The notes under the pieces were generated by a model, which saw nothing but the letters and a program-made list of their open reading frames with translations, searched no databases and had not been told where the DNA came from. A DNA stretch of 64,000 bases from Clostridia bacterium. Lineage in GTDB: Bacteria; Bacillota; Clostridia; Oscillospirales; CAG-272. Shown here piece after piece: positions 55,531 to 64,000 of the stretch. The stretch is taken from contig JAFULC010000020.1 of NCBI GenBank assembly GCA_017483305.1, positions 1 to 64,000 on the forward strand. The letters are read 5' to 3'. Every line of letters starts with the position of its first letter. Positions within the stretch are counted from its first letter, which is position 1. The translations under genes were made by a program, and so were the position numbers.

Positions 55531-55786
55531 ATTTGCCTTTCCTGCAGGGTTCCACCCTGCACCCTTGGGTTTCGTGGGGCTCTGTCCCACACCCTGCTTA
55601 AAACTTTTTGGAAGAAAGTTTTAAGAATTCAAAAACTTTCGATGAAAGAGGTTGTTGAGGTTGGGTTTTTTATATTGCTTTTTAAGTTTAGAGGGATAAT
55701 CCGTAGTGTTTTATACTATCCTTGGGGAAGTTTTTGGGAGGCGCGGAACCCTTTTTTCAAAAAGGGTTCCGCAATCGCATCCTCCC
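55531..55786. repeat. Spacer made of dispersed repeat DNA
   Basis: Between icd and aconitase: a GC-rich palindromic block (CTGCAGGGT...ACCCTGCA, TGGGGCTCTGTCCCACA near 55540-55595), an AAAACTTT/AAAGTTTT hairpin (about 55599-55621), and a terminator (55745-55773). The word TTCAAAAACTTTC also occurs near 44059. Confidence 0.55.
55745..55773 (-). terminator. Terminator of the aconitase gene
   Basis: GGAACCCTTTTT pairs with AAAAAGGGTTCC. Confidence 0.75.
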
Positions 55787-58030
55787 TTAACCATTCTTGA
55801 TCTTATAATAGTTCATCAGGCAGCCGGAGAGGAGGATCATTTTTTCTTCTTCTGTGAGGCCCTTGACGTAGAGGGTGAGGTCTTCGACGTCGCCTGATTT
55901 GCGTATGACCTTTGCGGTGAATTTTTCTTCGCCCGAGGCGATGGTATTTCTGATATTGGGTACGAAGACGCAGTCGCCGGTTTCGTACTCGAATTTAGTC
56001 TCGGGGTCGAGGGTGAAGGGGAGGATTCCCCAGTTAATGCAGTTGGAGCGGTAGCGCTTGGTTGCAAACTCATAGCAGATATTTGCAAATCCGCCGAGCA
56101 CCTTCTGGCAGGAGGCTGCCTGCTCACGCGCCGAGCCGTCACCGGGCTTGTTTGCGAAGACACACGAGCCGAACTGGGTGTTTTTGAGAAGCTCGTTGGC
56201 GTCACCGACCTTGGAGAGCGTTGCGATGAGCTTTTCGCTCGCGTTGCCGTCTCTGCGCGACTTTTCCTCTGCGGCGACCGCCTTGGAGAGTCCTACGTAC
56301 TCGGGAACGCGGCGCGAGAGGGTGAATTCTGCGAGTCTTTGTGGGTTGGAGCGCAGGGAGCTGGTCTCACCCGAGGGGATGAGCTCGTCGGTGGTGGTTA
56401 CGGGGTCGTGGATGACTGCGGTCAGCTCGACGAGCAGATTTTCGCCAAGCTCGTACTGATCGGGCCAGCTTGTGATATTTGGACCGAGAATGAGCTCTGC
56501 TTCGGGGTCTGCCTTACCGTAGCCGTAATAAACGCGCTTGTCGTAGACCGTTTTGTCAAATTCGTAATTTATGGGTGTGTAGTCGTAATCGATATCGGTT
56601 GCGGGAGTTATTTTACCTCCGTTTGCCGCGGTTGCCGCGATGCTTCTCGCATCCATCAGGGCAACGCCCGAGACCTGACCCTCGCCGGGCTTCGAGCCCT
56701 CGCGGTTGGGGAAGTTACGGGTGGTGTGGCGGAGAGAGAGCCCGTTATTCGCGGGGACGTCACCTGCACCGAAGCAGGGTCCGCAGAAGGAGGGCTTGAT
56801 CACTGCTCCGCTTGAAAGCAGGTCTGCCGAGACGCCCTCGCGGGTCAGTGCGAGAGAAACGGGAATGCTTGTGGGGTAGACCGACAGATTGAAGTAGGAG
56901 TTGCCGACGTTGCCTGTTTTGAGGATCTCGGACGCCTCGACGATGCTATCGAACATACCTCCCGCACAGCCTGCGATAATGCCCTGATCGGCAAGCACGC
57001 TTCCGTCGGGCTGGATCTTGGATACGAGGTCAAGGTCGCATTTCGGGAACTTGATTTTTGCCTCCGCCTCGACACGCGCGAGTATTTCCTTGGCGTTTGC
57101 GAGAAATTCCTTTATGGTATAAGCGTTTGAGGGGTGGAAGGGCAGGGCGATCATCGATTCCATTTTGCTAAGATCGATCTCGATCATTGAGTCGTAATAC
57201 GCGACACCCTGAGGCTTAAGCTCCTTATATTCCTCGGGTCTGCCGTGGGTCTCGTAATGCTTTTTGACTACCTCGTCGGTCTCCCAGATCGACGAGAGGC
57301 AGGTGGTCTCGGTGGTCATTACGTCGATGCCGTTTCTGAAGTCGATGGGGAGATCTTTTATTCCGTCGCCGACGAATTCAAGCACCTTGTTCTTGACGAA
57401 TCCGCAGCCGAAGGTCGCGCCGACGAGCGCGATCGCAACGTCGTGCGGTCCAATGCCCTTGGGGGATTTGCCCGTGACGTGAACGAGCACTACCTCGGGC
57501 GCTTTTATATCGTACGTGTCCTTGAGAAGCTGCTTTACAAGCTCGGGACCGCCCTCGCCGACGCCCATAGTGCCGAGCGCACCGTATCTTGTGTGCGAGT
57601 CTGATCCGAGGATCATTTTGCCGCAGCCTGCAAGCTCCTCACGCGCGTAGGAATGGATGACCGACTGATTTGCGGGGACGTATATGCCGCCGTATTTCTT
57701 TGCCGCAGAAAGACCGAAAACGTGGTCGTCCTCGTTGATTGTGCCGCCGACCGCGCAAAGCGAGTTATGGCAGTTGGTGAGCGCGTAGGGGATCGGGAAT
57801 TCGGTCAATCCTCCGATCCTTGCGGTCTGGATAATGCCGACGTAGGTGATGTCGTGAGACACCATCGCGTCGAATTTTATTTTGAGGGCTTTGTCGTTGC
57901 CCGAGACGTTGTGAGATGAAAGGATCTGATAGGCTATCGTGTTTTTGCGTGCATCGGATGCGCTGACCGACGAGCTTTCGCTGATCTTGCCGTTCTCGTA
58001 GAACACGCCTTTGTCAAAAAGCTTGATCAT
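55787..58030 (-). CDS. Aconitate hydratase family protein
   Basis: Protein of 747 residues that isomerises citrate to isocitrate with a [4Fe-4S] cluster. The cluster cysteines appear in AGCAGGMFDS and FCGPCFGAGD; GSDSHTRYGALGTMGVGEGG and RNFPNREGSKPGEGQV are further aconitase motifs. The C-terminal swivel domain (about 560-747) is present. It has the domain order of the long bacterial hydratase branch rather than AcnA, so a related hydro-lyase cannot be excluded. GGAGG precedes the ATG. Together with icd it gives a citrate to 2-oxoglutarate branch; no citrate synthase is nearby. Confidence 0.88.
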   Translation of the reverse strand: MIKLFDKGVFYENGKISESSSVSASDARKNTIAYQILSSHNVSGNDKALKIKFDAMVSHDITYVGIIQTARIGGLTEFPIPYALTNCHNSLCAVGGTINEDDHVFGLSAAKKYGGIYVPANQSVIHSYAREELAGCGKMILGSDSHTRYGALGTMGVGEGGPELVKQLLKDTYDIKAPEVVLVHVTGKSPKGIGPHDVAIALVGATFGCGFVKNKVLEFVGDGIKDLPIDFRNGIDVMTTETTCLSSIWETDEVVKKHYETHGRPEEYKELKPQGVAYYDSMIEIDLSKMESMIALPFHPSNAYTIKEFLANAKEILARVEAEAKIKFPKCDLDLVSKIQPDGSVLADQGIIAGCAGGMFDSIVEASEILKTGNVGNSYFNLSVYPTSIPVSLALTREGVSADLLSSGAVIKPSFCGPCFGAGDVPANNGLSLRHTTRNFPNREGSKPGEGQVSGVALMDARSIAATAANGGKITPATDIDYDYTPINYEFDKTVYDKRVYYGYGKADPEAELILGPNITSWPDQYELGENLLVELTAVIHDPVTTTDELIPSGETSSLRSNPQRLAEFTLSRRVPEYVGLSKAVAAEEKSRRDGNASEKLIATLSKVGDANELLKNTQFGSCVFANKPGDGSAREQAASCQKVLGGFANICYEFATKRYRSNCINWGILPFTLDPETKFEYETGDCVFVPNIRNTIASGEEKFTAKVIRKSGDVEDLTLYVKGLTEEEKMILLSGCLMNYYKIKNG

Positions 58031-58086
58031 ATTGACCTCCGTGGGTAATTGATAAATAACTTCATTATTAATACTAATTATCTTTT

Positions 58087-58115
58087 ATTATATCATTTGT
58101 TCGTCCTTTAGTCAA
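58087..58115 (-). promoter_or_regulatory. Promoter of aconitase
   Basis: On the minus strand: TTGACT, 17-bp spacer, TATAAT. Confidence 0.8.
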
Positions 58116-58271
58116 GTAAAAAGTGCATGTTTTTGCTGCATTTTTGCTCTGTTTTACAGCCATTGAGGTGATTTGGGAGCTATGATGCGATTTTTGACGG
58201 CAGACGGCGGCTATCATTGGGAATATATGCGCTTTTATTTGATTTTTTAAGCAAAAAAATGGGAAAAGCCC

Positions 58272-58300
58272 TTGCAAAAAGGAAACGGATATGCTATAAT
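58272..58300 (+). promoter_or_regulatory. Promoter of the 58359 gene
   Basis: TTGCAA 58272-58277, 17-bp spacer, TATAAT 58295-58300. Confidence 0.75.
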
Positions 58301-58358
58301 TATATAAATGAGATCTCGGCGGTGCTTTGCCAGAACGCCGATTGGTTTGGGAGTATTT

Positions 58359-59036
58359 ATGGAAAAAATAAAAGGCTTTGTTAAGCAAAACTTGAAACTG
58401 ATACTGTTCGTGCTTTGCGGACTGCTCGTGGTCACGGGAATCCTCGTTATCACTCTGGGCGGCGGTCAGAGCGACGGATTTTTGAAGGCTATGTTCGTGA
58501 TCTTTGGAGTTGTTCTCGAGCTGCTCGCGTGCTCGCTTGCGTTTCTCGCGATCGTGCTTGGCGGCGGTGAGCCTGCAAACTTCTTCCTCTATGATAATAA
58601 GAGAGGTGTGAACGTTCCGATCGAGGATCTCGACTTTGCGAGAGTTGACAAGAAGATGACCTTCGTGATGACCAACCTTACCGAAAACGCGTCTGAGGTC
58701 TGGACAAAGAGAATTATTTTTACGGAGAGCAGCGAGATCCTTCGTGCGAACGAGGCCCTTGTTCCTCTGGTTGCATACAAGATGCTTTACGATCTCGCGC
58801 AGAGAGCGAACGAGGGAGTTTGGGAGCAGTATCTTGCGGCAGATGCTTTCGTGATCGAGGATATTGCGGCGGCACTTGAGCTCAACGGGGACAGCGAGCT
58901 TGGTAACGCGTTCAAGTTCCTGTTTGAGAATGCGGCGGGAAGCCACGAGCGTACGGCGAAGTTCCTGACGGATAACAAGAAGTATATTCAGAGTAAAATG
59001 CTTAAATATGTAAAGGCTAATATCGAAAAGTTCTGA
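58359..59036 (+). CDS. Hypothetical membrane protein with cytoplasmic domain
   Basis: Protein of 225 residues. Two membrane helices (about 13-33 and 45-68) are followed by a soluble domain of about 150 residues, mostly helical, rich in Glu, Ala and Leu. No family recognised. The ATG at 58359 has GGGAG just upstream; the frame open to 58308 is not supported. Monocistronic, with its own promoter and terminator. Confidence 0.7.
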   Translation: MEKIKGFVKQNLKLILFVLCGLLVVTGILVITLGGGQSDGFLKAMFVIFGVVLELLACSLAFLAIVLGGGEPANFFLYDNKRGVNVPIEDLDFARVDKKMTFVMTNLTENASEVWTKRIIFTESSEILRANEALVPLVAYKMLYDLAQRANEGVWEQYLAADAFVIEDIAAALELNGDSELGNAFKFLFENAAGSHERTAKFLTDNKKYIQSKMLKYVKANIEKF

Positions 59037-59052
59037 TTGTTGAAATATAAAA

Positions 59053-59089
59053 CGGCTTGCCCGGATTTGTCGGGCAAGCCGCTTTTTTT
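59053..59089 (+). terminator. Strong intrinsic terminator
   Basis: CGGCTTGCCCG, 7-nt loop, CGGGCAAGCCG, then seven T residues. Confidence 0.9.
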
Positions 59090-60146
59090 GTTGCTTTGAG
59101 ACCGTTTTGACGGTTTAAGTAAACTTACAATAGATAAAACAACAAAATGTTTATAATTATATAGGCAAATGATGCTGCTTGGGCACTGAAGCTTCGGGGA
59201 GGTAGACCGAGCGGGTAATTTTGCGAGGGCGCGCGATGACGGTTGATGATGGTTGCGAAGGGCGAAACGAAGACGGAGGTGCGGAGGATGGCGAAGCATG
59301 AGAGCGCGGAAGTGCGAGAGTGTGAGGGAGGCGATGGGATAGGAGACGATGGGATAGGGGATGAGGAGATAAGGGCGAGGGGATAGAGAAGTTTGGTTTG
59401 AGCTGATCGTGCCTGCGAGTGTGGGCTTGCTATCGGATTTTGAAATTTTGAAATGACAAGGAGCTTTAGGTCTGATTGGCGGCGGTAAAGCTTAAAGTGC
59501 GTCGGGGCGGCGATATGATTTGATGCGATGAAACGAGAAGCATGGGCTTATACAGAGGTGACTTGTGACGGCGGGTATGCCGGAGACATGCTGACATGAT
59601 TTGGTGTAGGATAAGGAGGGATTTTTGCAATTTTGAAAAAATGGAAATAAATGTAAATACAGTGCTTTTTTAAGGGGTTGCGGACGGGCACGAGGGGCGG
59701 CAATTTGTTAAAAGTGAAAAAAGTGGTCAAAAAATGATAAATATGTGAAAATTCAAAAAATATTAACAATTTAAAAAGTGCCAAAAATCATATTGGAATT
59801 TTTGTGCAAAGGGCACAAAAATCGTCTCTTTTATGACATGGGATGCGCCGGAGGTTGTTTTTGGCAGGAACGAGAAACACGGTAAAAATAATTTACCACG
59901 GTGTTTTGGACAAATATTTGTGAAAAAATCAAGTGGCATAGTTCACAAAAAACGCTGATTTTGAGTTGTTTTTTTGCAAAATCGAAGCAATCAAAGTAAA
60001 TACAATTTACCTTTTTTGAAGACTTCGGAGGCAAGTTTTGCAACTTGCATAAAGACGGCTTTTGACGAAAAATATATCTGCCAAAAATCAAAATTTTCTT
60101 TTTGTTCACAAGGTGTTTTTGTTAAGGTTTGTAAACTTTGGAACGC
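59090..60146. other. Non-coding desert
   Basis: About 1.05 kb without a credible gene on either strand; open frames here are short, low-complexity and lack ribosome sites. 59190-59400 is strikingly purine-rich on the plus strand with loose GATGGGATAGG-type repeats. 59640-60050 is AT-rich with short palindromes (TTTTTGTGC/GCACAAAAA at 59799-59821, GGTAAA/TTTACC at 59881-59897, GCAAGTT/AACTTGC at 60031-60048). Confidence 0.6.
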
Positions 60147-60175
60147 TTGACAATCGATGCTTTTTATGTTATTAT
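60147..60175 (+). promoter_or_regulatory. Promoter of the solute-binding protein gene
   Basis: TTGACA 60147-60152, 17-bp spacer, TATTAT 60170-60175. Confidence 0.8.
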
Positions 60176-60181
60176 ATATAA

Positions 60182-60673
60182 ACAAATTTGGGTTATCGCG
60201 CGAGCTGTGCGGTTTGCGTGAAATAACCCGCATTTTTATTGGCGTTTTGGCTCGCATATAGTAAATGAAGCGAAAACGCCCGATAAAATCAATTTCGGTC
60301 TGACCTGTGCTGGAAAATGTGTCGGCAAGTGCCAATGCTGACGTGTTGTCAGTCGGGCGGATCTCTTAATTTGCATAGTGATAATGCTGCTGCAGTATGA
60401 TCTCGATCCGTTGCCCTCAGGGTAGCCGATCCTTGCCTTACGCGCGTGTGTGCGTAGGCGATCGGAGGTCGAGTCCGAGTCATGCCGCACCGTTGGTAAT
60501 ACCTCCGTATAACACCGTCTTCGGAGAAGACCAAAGGATTGCGCGCGGGCCCCGGTGTCATGCGGTTTAACGATTGCATCTCTGCTCGTTGCGCACGGTG
60601 TTATTAACGGAGCATTTTACCTATACGTCGGATAAGAAAACGTCTTATCCAAAAACAGCAGGAGGAACTTTTT
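60182..60673 (+). ncRNA. Candidate long structured leader RNA
   Basis: About 490 nt between the promoter and the ATG. Helices by eye: GGGTTAT/ATAACCC (60190-60196/60223-60229, followed by T5); GGCGTTTT/AAAACGCC (60241-60248/60273-60280); a three-part domain with CTCGA/TCGAG (60402-60406/60469-60473), CCC/GGG (60414-60422), CCGATC/GATCGG (60426-60431/60460-60465) and GCC.TACGC/GCGTA.GGC; a 15-bp helix CTCCGT+TAACACCGT / ACGGTGTTA+ACGGAG (60503-60518/60595-60612); and GGATAAG/CTTATCC (60630-60650). It resembles no riboswitch or known RNA I can name. Confidence 0.6.
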
Positions 60674-63600
60674 ATGAAGAAAACGAAATTTCGAAGACTG
60701 ACGGCCTTGTTGCTTTGTCTGATATTCGTTGTTGGCGCTTTCTCCGTAAACGCGGCGGCTACCGACGGTGAGGCAGGCGCGAACGGTGAGGCAACAAACG
60801 GATCAGGCACAACGGGTCCCGATTACAGTATCGACGATATGATCGAGCTGCTCGGTACGCTCTCTTACGACGAATACGTCTTGACAAGTGACTTTCTCAA
60901 GACCGACGCCGCTAAGCAGACCGTCCGTATCGATGCGGTAAACGATCTTATCGCGGAAAAATCCGACGCTAAGTACGTTGTTGGAGAATACGGCGGCATC
61001 ACCGCTATCAAGTCTCCCAGCGACGGAACTCTCGCGTGGAAGGTCGACGTTCCCGAAACGGCAAGATACACGATCACTATCGTTTATTACACGATCGACG
61101 ACGGCAAGGCAAGCTCGATCGAGCGCGTGTTCGGCATCAACGGCTCGCTTCCTTTCAGTGAGGCGAGATACCTGACCATCAAGAAGAATTGGGTCAACGA
61201 TTACGAGGATGCGCGCTACACCGGCAAGGACGTAGCTGCGGTCAAGGCTGAGGCTGAGGGCGTTGGTCTTTCGTGCTATATGGACGGAGATGCTCTCAAG
61301 ATCAAGTATCCCGGAACATGGACCAATGCAATTTCTGATTTCTGCAGCAAGTACAGCATCAGATTTGCTACGCTCGATATTACCAACAACGAGCTTCGTC
61401 CCTCTGCATCCCAGACTCCTGTCTGGTCGCAGTACACGATGATCGACTCCACCGGATTCCACACCGAGCCCTTTGAGTTCGTTCTCAATAAGGGCGAGAA
61501 TATCATCTCCCTTGATGGAAAGAACGGCGATATCGCAATCTCCGAGATCATTCTTTCTCCCGCAGAGGACGTTCTCACCTACGAGGAGTACAGCAACAAG
61601 TTTGCAGGCAAGCCTCAGGGAAGCGGCACGATCAAGATGGAGGCAGAGTATTTTGACGCTACCTCCGACAAGACCATTTATCCCCTTGAGGACAGTGCAA
61701 GCGCACTCACCTCTCCTCACGATGCCTCCAGAACCGTTCTGAATACTATCGGCGGCGGTAAGTGGCAGTCCGCAGGACAGTGGGTAACCTACAAGTTCAA
61801 GGTTGAGACCTCGGGTATGTACGAGATGGTATTCCGCTTCAAGCCGGACGTGCTTGACGGTATGTTCGTAAGCCGTACGCTCTCTCTCTTCAGCGAAGGA
61901 CTTTCTGAGGGCGCTGACGGATATTACCACGGCGTGCCCTTCGAGGAGGCTCGCAATCTTACCTATAACTACGACGATAAATGGCAGGTAAGCTCCGCTA
62001 CCGACGGAGAAACTGCTTTCAGCTTCTATTTCGAGGCTGGAGTTACCTACACGCTCAAGCTTGAGGTAACACTCGGCGACATGGCTGAGATCATAAATAC
62101 CGTTCAGTCCGCGCTCGACTCTATCAACGACGACTACCTTACCATTCTTCAGCTTACCGGAACCGAGCCTGATAACTACCGTGACTACGGCTTCTCCAGA
62201 ATCATTCCCGATACGCTCAAGGATATGGCGCTTCAGGCTATCGTTCTTGATAATAAGGAGGGTGCTGACAACAATTATCCTATCGGAGTTGCTCAGCGTC
62301 TTACAGCGCTGGCAGGTCAGAAGTCCTCTAACGTCGGTACTCTGCAGAAGGTTGCGGATATCCTTAGAGATATGAGCAGCGACGAGGATGAGATCGCTTC
62401 CTCTCTGGACAGACTTAAGTCCTACATCGGTACGCTTGGCACGTTCTTGTCCGATGCACAGACTCAGCCTCTCCAGCTCGACTATATTCTGGTTCAGCCC
62501 TCCGATGCAAAGCTTCCTAAGGCAAACCCCAACTTCTTCGTATCCTTTGGATATGAGGTATCCCGTTTCTTCTGGTCCTTCTTCCGTGACTACGACCACG
62601 TAGGCGCTATGGAGGAGACGAGCGACGAGAGCCTTGAGGTCTGGCTTGCAACCGGTCGTGACCAGTTCCAGGTTATCAGAAGCCTTATCAACAGTGACTT
62701 TACTCCCGAAGCGGGACACACCGTAGAGCTTAAGCTCGTTGCTCCTAACACGCTTCTTCCTTCTATTCTTGCAAATCAGGGTCCTGATGTTTACCACGGA
62801 CTCGGACAGGCAGACGTAATCAACTACGCTATCCGTTCGGCTATTCTTCCTATCGAGGGCTTTGATAACTTCGATCAGGTCAAGAATTCCTTTAACGAGG
62901 CGGCGATGCTGGTTCTCGGTCTTGCAGATGCGGAGGGAACGATGCATTACTACGGTCTCCCCGAGCAGCAGGGATTTGCTATGATGTTCGTACGTATCGA
63001 CGTTCTTGCGGAGGTCGGTGTCGACATCCCCGAGACATGGGACGATATTATGGCGGCAGTTCCGAAGCTTCAGGCGAGAAACATGGAGATCGGTCTTACC
63101 ACCGACGCTAACATTCACATCTATCAGGCAGGCGGTACGCTTTACGCCGATGACGGACTCCGAGTTAACCTCAACTCCAAGCTCGCGCTTACCTCCTTTA
63201 CCAAGATGTGTGAATTCTTTACACAGTACGGCTTCCCCTACAAGTACGATGCTGCAAACCGTTTCAGAACAGGTGAGATGCCGATCCTTATCGGTGACTA
63301 CACGGGTCTGTACAATCAGCTCAAGGTATTCGCTACCGAAATCGAAGGTAAGTGGGTAATGGTTCCCGTTCCCGGTACCGAGATGGCTGACGGCACGATC
63401 AACAACTGTGCGGTTTCCGCTGTCAACGCTTCCGTAATGGTAAAGGGAAGTGAAGGCAAGGGAGAGGCAGCTTGGGCATACCTCCAGTGGTTCACCGGCC
63501 CCGACTGTCAGATAGAATATTCCAACGAGATGGTTGCGATCATGGGTCCCTCGGCTAAGCACAACACAGCTAACATTGAGGCTCTCGCAAGCCTGCCCTG

Positions 63601-64000
63601 GACTACCGACGAGTACTCCAGAATCAAGGCTCAGTTCGACAATCTCGCATCTATCCCCAACTACCCCGGTTCTTACATTATCGACCGTTATCTCAGCTTC
63701 GCGTTCCTCGCTGCTTACAACGACGGTGCGGATCCCGCACAGAGCCTTCTCAGCTACGTTCCTATTATTAATAAGGAAATAACCCGTAAGCGTGCAGAGT
63801 TCGGACTTGAAACTCTCGAGGGTTATGCAACGCTCGCTGAAAAGCGTCTTGAGCAGGCTAAGGATGCAGTCGCAAGACTCGCAGACAAGGACAGCTCCTA
63901 CGCTGACCTTGAAAAGAAGGTAATTTCCGCATCCAGAAGTGAGGACAGCGTTACTGTGAACGCACTTGCTCAAAACGTTCTCTCGATGGTGAACGGAGAT
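60674..64000 (+). CDS. Giant extracellular solute-binding protein with CBM-like domains (3' truncated)
   Basis: The frame runs off the window after 1109 codons. A Sec signal peptide (MKKTKFRRLTALLLCLIFVV, Ala-rich cleavage region near residue 28) lacks a lipobox Cys. Two beta-rich N-terminal modules follow, the second (about 318-440) like CBM6/35: MEAEYF, GGGKWQSAGQWVTYKFKV. A helical region (about 465-600) precedes a family-1 ABC solute-binding domain from about residue 650 (ILANQGPDVYHGLGQADV, GLPEQQGFAMMFVRIDVLAEVGV, ETWDDIMAAVPKLQ, AAWAYLQWF). It probably binds a sugar for an ABC importer encoded beyond the window. The size is more than twice that of ordinary binding proteins. The ATG at 60674 follows AGGAGG. 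The 1056-codon minus-strand frame is a shadow. Confidence 0.88.
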   Translation, partial: MKKTKFRRLTALLLCLIFVVGAFSVNAAATDGEAGANGEATNGSGTTGPDYSIDDMIELLGTLSYDEYVLTSDFLKTDAAKQTVRIDAVNDLIAEKSDAKYVVGEYGGITAIKSPSDGTLAWKVDVPETARYTITIVYYTIDDGKASSIERVFGINGSLPFSEARYLTIKKNWVNDYEDARYTGKDVAAVKAEAEGVGLSCYMDGDALKIKYPGTWTNAISDFCSKYSIRFATLDITNNELRPSASQTPVWSQYTMIDSTGFHTEPFEFVLNKGENIISLDGKNGDIAISEIILSPAEDVLTYEEYSNKFAGKPQGSGTIKMEAEYFDATSDKTIYPLEDSASALTSPHDASRTVLNTIGGGKWQSAGQWVTYKFKVETSGMYEMVFRFKPDVLDGMFVSRTLSLFSEGLSEGADGYYHGVPFEEARNLTYNYDDKWQVSSATDGETAFSFYFEAGVTYTLKLEVTLGDMAEIINTVQSALDSINDDYLTILQLTGTEPDNYRDYGFSRIIPDTLKDMALQAIVLDNKEGADNNYPIGVAQRLTALAGQKSSNVGTLQKVADILRDMSSDEDEIASSLDRLKSYIGTLGTFLSDAQTQPLQLDYILVQPSDAKLPKANPNFFVSFGYEVSRFFWSFFRDYDHVGAMEETSDESLEVWLATGRDQFQVIRSLINSDFTPEAGHTVELKLVAPNTLLPSILANQGPDVYHGLGQADVINYAIRSAILPIEGFDNFDQVKNSFNEAAMLVLGLADAEGTMHYYGLPEQQGFAMMFVRIDVLAEVGVDIPETWDDIMAAVPKLQARNMEIGLTTDANIHIYQAGGTLYADDGLRVNLNSKLALTSFTKMCEFFTQYGFPYKYDAANRFRTGEMPILIGDYTGLYNQLKVFATEIEGKWVMVPVPGTEMADGTINNCAVSAVNASVMVKGSEGKGEAAWAYLQWFTGPDCQIEYSNEMVAIMGPSAKHNTANIEALASLPWTTDEYSRIKAQFDNLASIPNYPGSYIIDRYLSFAFLAAYNDGADPAQSLLSYVPIINKEITRKRAEFGLETLEGYATLAEKRLEQAKDAVARLADKDSSYADLEKKVISASRSEDSVTVNALAQNVLSMVNGD

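Larger units (their letters stand above)
58031..58358. other. Divergent promoter region
   Basis: 328 bp between aconitase (minus) and the membrane-protein gene (plus). It has one promoter in each direction (58087-58115 and 58272-58300) and a featureless AT-rich middle. Confidence 0.65.

Noticed and set aside
58074..58946. Open frame of 290 codons on the minus strand
   Set aside because: It overlaps the aconitase promoter and the plus-strand membrane-protein gene and has a non-protein-like composition.
59640..60130. Replication origin with DnaA boxes
   Set aside because: TTGTTCACAA-like words occur once or twice, but there is no cluster of TTATNCACA boxes and no dnaA or dnaN gene nearby.
60395..60500. 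tRNA-like or B12-riboswitch-like element in the long leader
   Set aside because: A GTCGAGTCCGAGTC stretch recalls a T-arm, but no cloverleaf forms and the B12-box consensus is absent.
60803..63973. Open frame of 1056 codons on the minus strand
   Set aside because: Antisense shadow of the solute-binding protein gene, which has signal peptide, domains, promoter and ribosome site.

Overview
The window looks like a chromosomal piece of an uncultured Clostridia-type Firmicute (Bacillota), probably from an animal gut. The evidence is the S10-spc-alpha ribosomal gene order ending rpoA-rplQ, a zinc-type S14, a single-chain (alpha2) glycyl-tRNA synthetase, an L10-leader RNA before rplJL, a CIRCE operator on groESL, strong AGGAGG ribosome sites and sigma-A promoters (TTGACA-17-TATAAT), and many secreted proteins for glycan capture (lipoproteins, a large solute-binding protein, GH42 and GH28 enzymes, BspA-like leucine-rich repeats). 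No rRNA, tRNA, CRISPR array, phage or transposase gene was found.

Layout. 1-2810: accessory genes (Sel1-repeat protein, DUF1963 protein, small unknown). 3171-6431: a lipoprotein and a GH42 beta-galactosidase. 6480-11175: a tandem duplication of an uncharacterised secreted lipoprotein plus a small trailing gene, intact in copy 2 and wrecked in copy 1. 11318-13807 (minus): a PII-like protein behind a DUF1538 membrane protein. 14140-17004: glyQS and a cytoplasmic GH28 enzyme. 17038-18356: rplJL with promoter, L10 leader, attenuator and terminator. 18454-19872 (minus): WYL regulator and membrane protein. 20188-36536: a roughly 16 kb ribosomal superoperon from rpsJ to rplQ including secY, adk, map, infA and rpoA. 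36681-41612: DUF2752 protein, PHP phosphoesterase, MgtE magnesium channel, and an AGCS amino-acid symporter facing it. 41814-43978: CIRCE-controlled groES-groEL. 44202-46390: HAD phosphatase broken by an in-frame TAG, and an LRR lipoprotein. 46427-49935 (minus): recG and a tyrosine recombinase. 50193-52970: membrane protein and a two-component system. 52974-54315: an AT-rich unknown gene and a MITE-like repeat inside an inverted-repeat frame. 54319-58030 (minus): NADP isocitrate dehydrogenase and aconitase. 58359-59036: membrane protein. 59090-60146: non-coding desert. 60147-64000: promoter, about 490-nt structured leader and the start of a very large CBM/solute-binding protein.

How the parts fit. 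Most of the window is core translation, chaperone and secretion machinery. Accessory loci around it support carbohydrate foraging and central carbon supply: aconitase plus isocitrate dehydrogenase lead to 2-oxoglutarate for glutamate, and PII/DUF1538 may sense nitrogen or carbon status.

The most novel signals are RNA-level or structural. They are long multi-helix leaders before rpsJ and before the giant solute-binding gene, a 293-nt structured spacer between rpsN and rpsH, a 20-nt near-copy of the L10-leader sequence in front of the solute-binding gene, a leader motif shared by glyQS and groEL, the duplicated lipoprotein locus with its inverted intergenic element, and the inverted-repeat-flanked island. 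Pairings were found by eye and no folding or database search was run.
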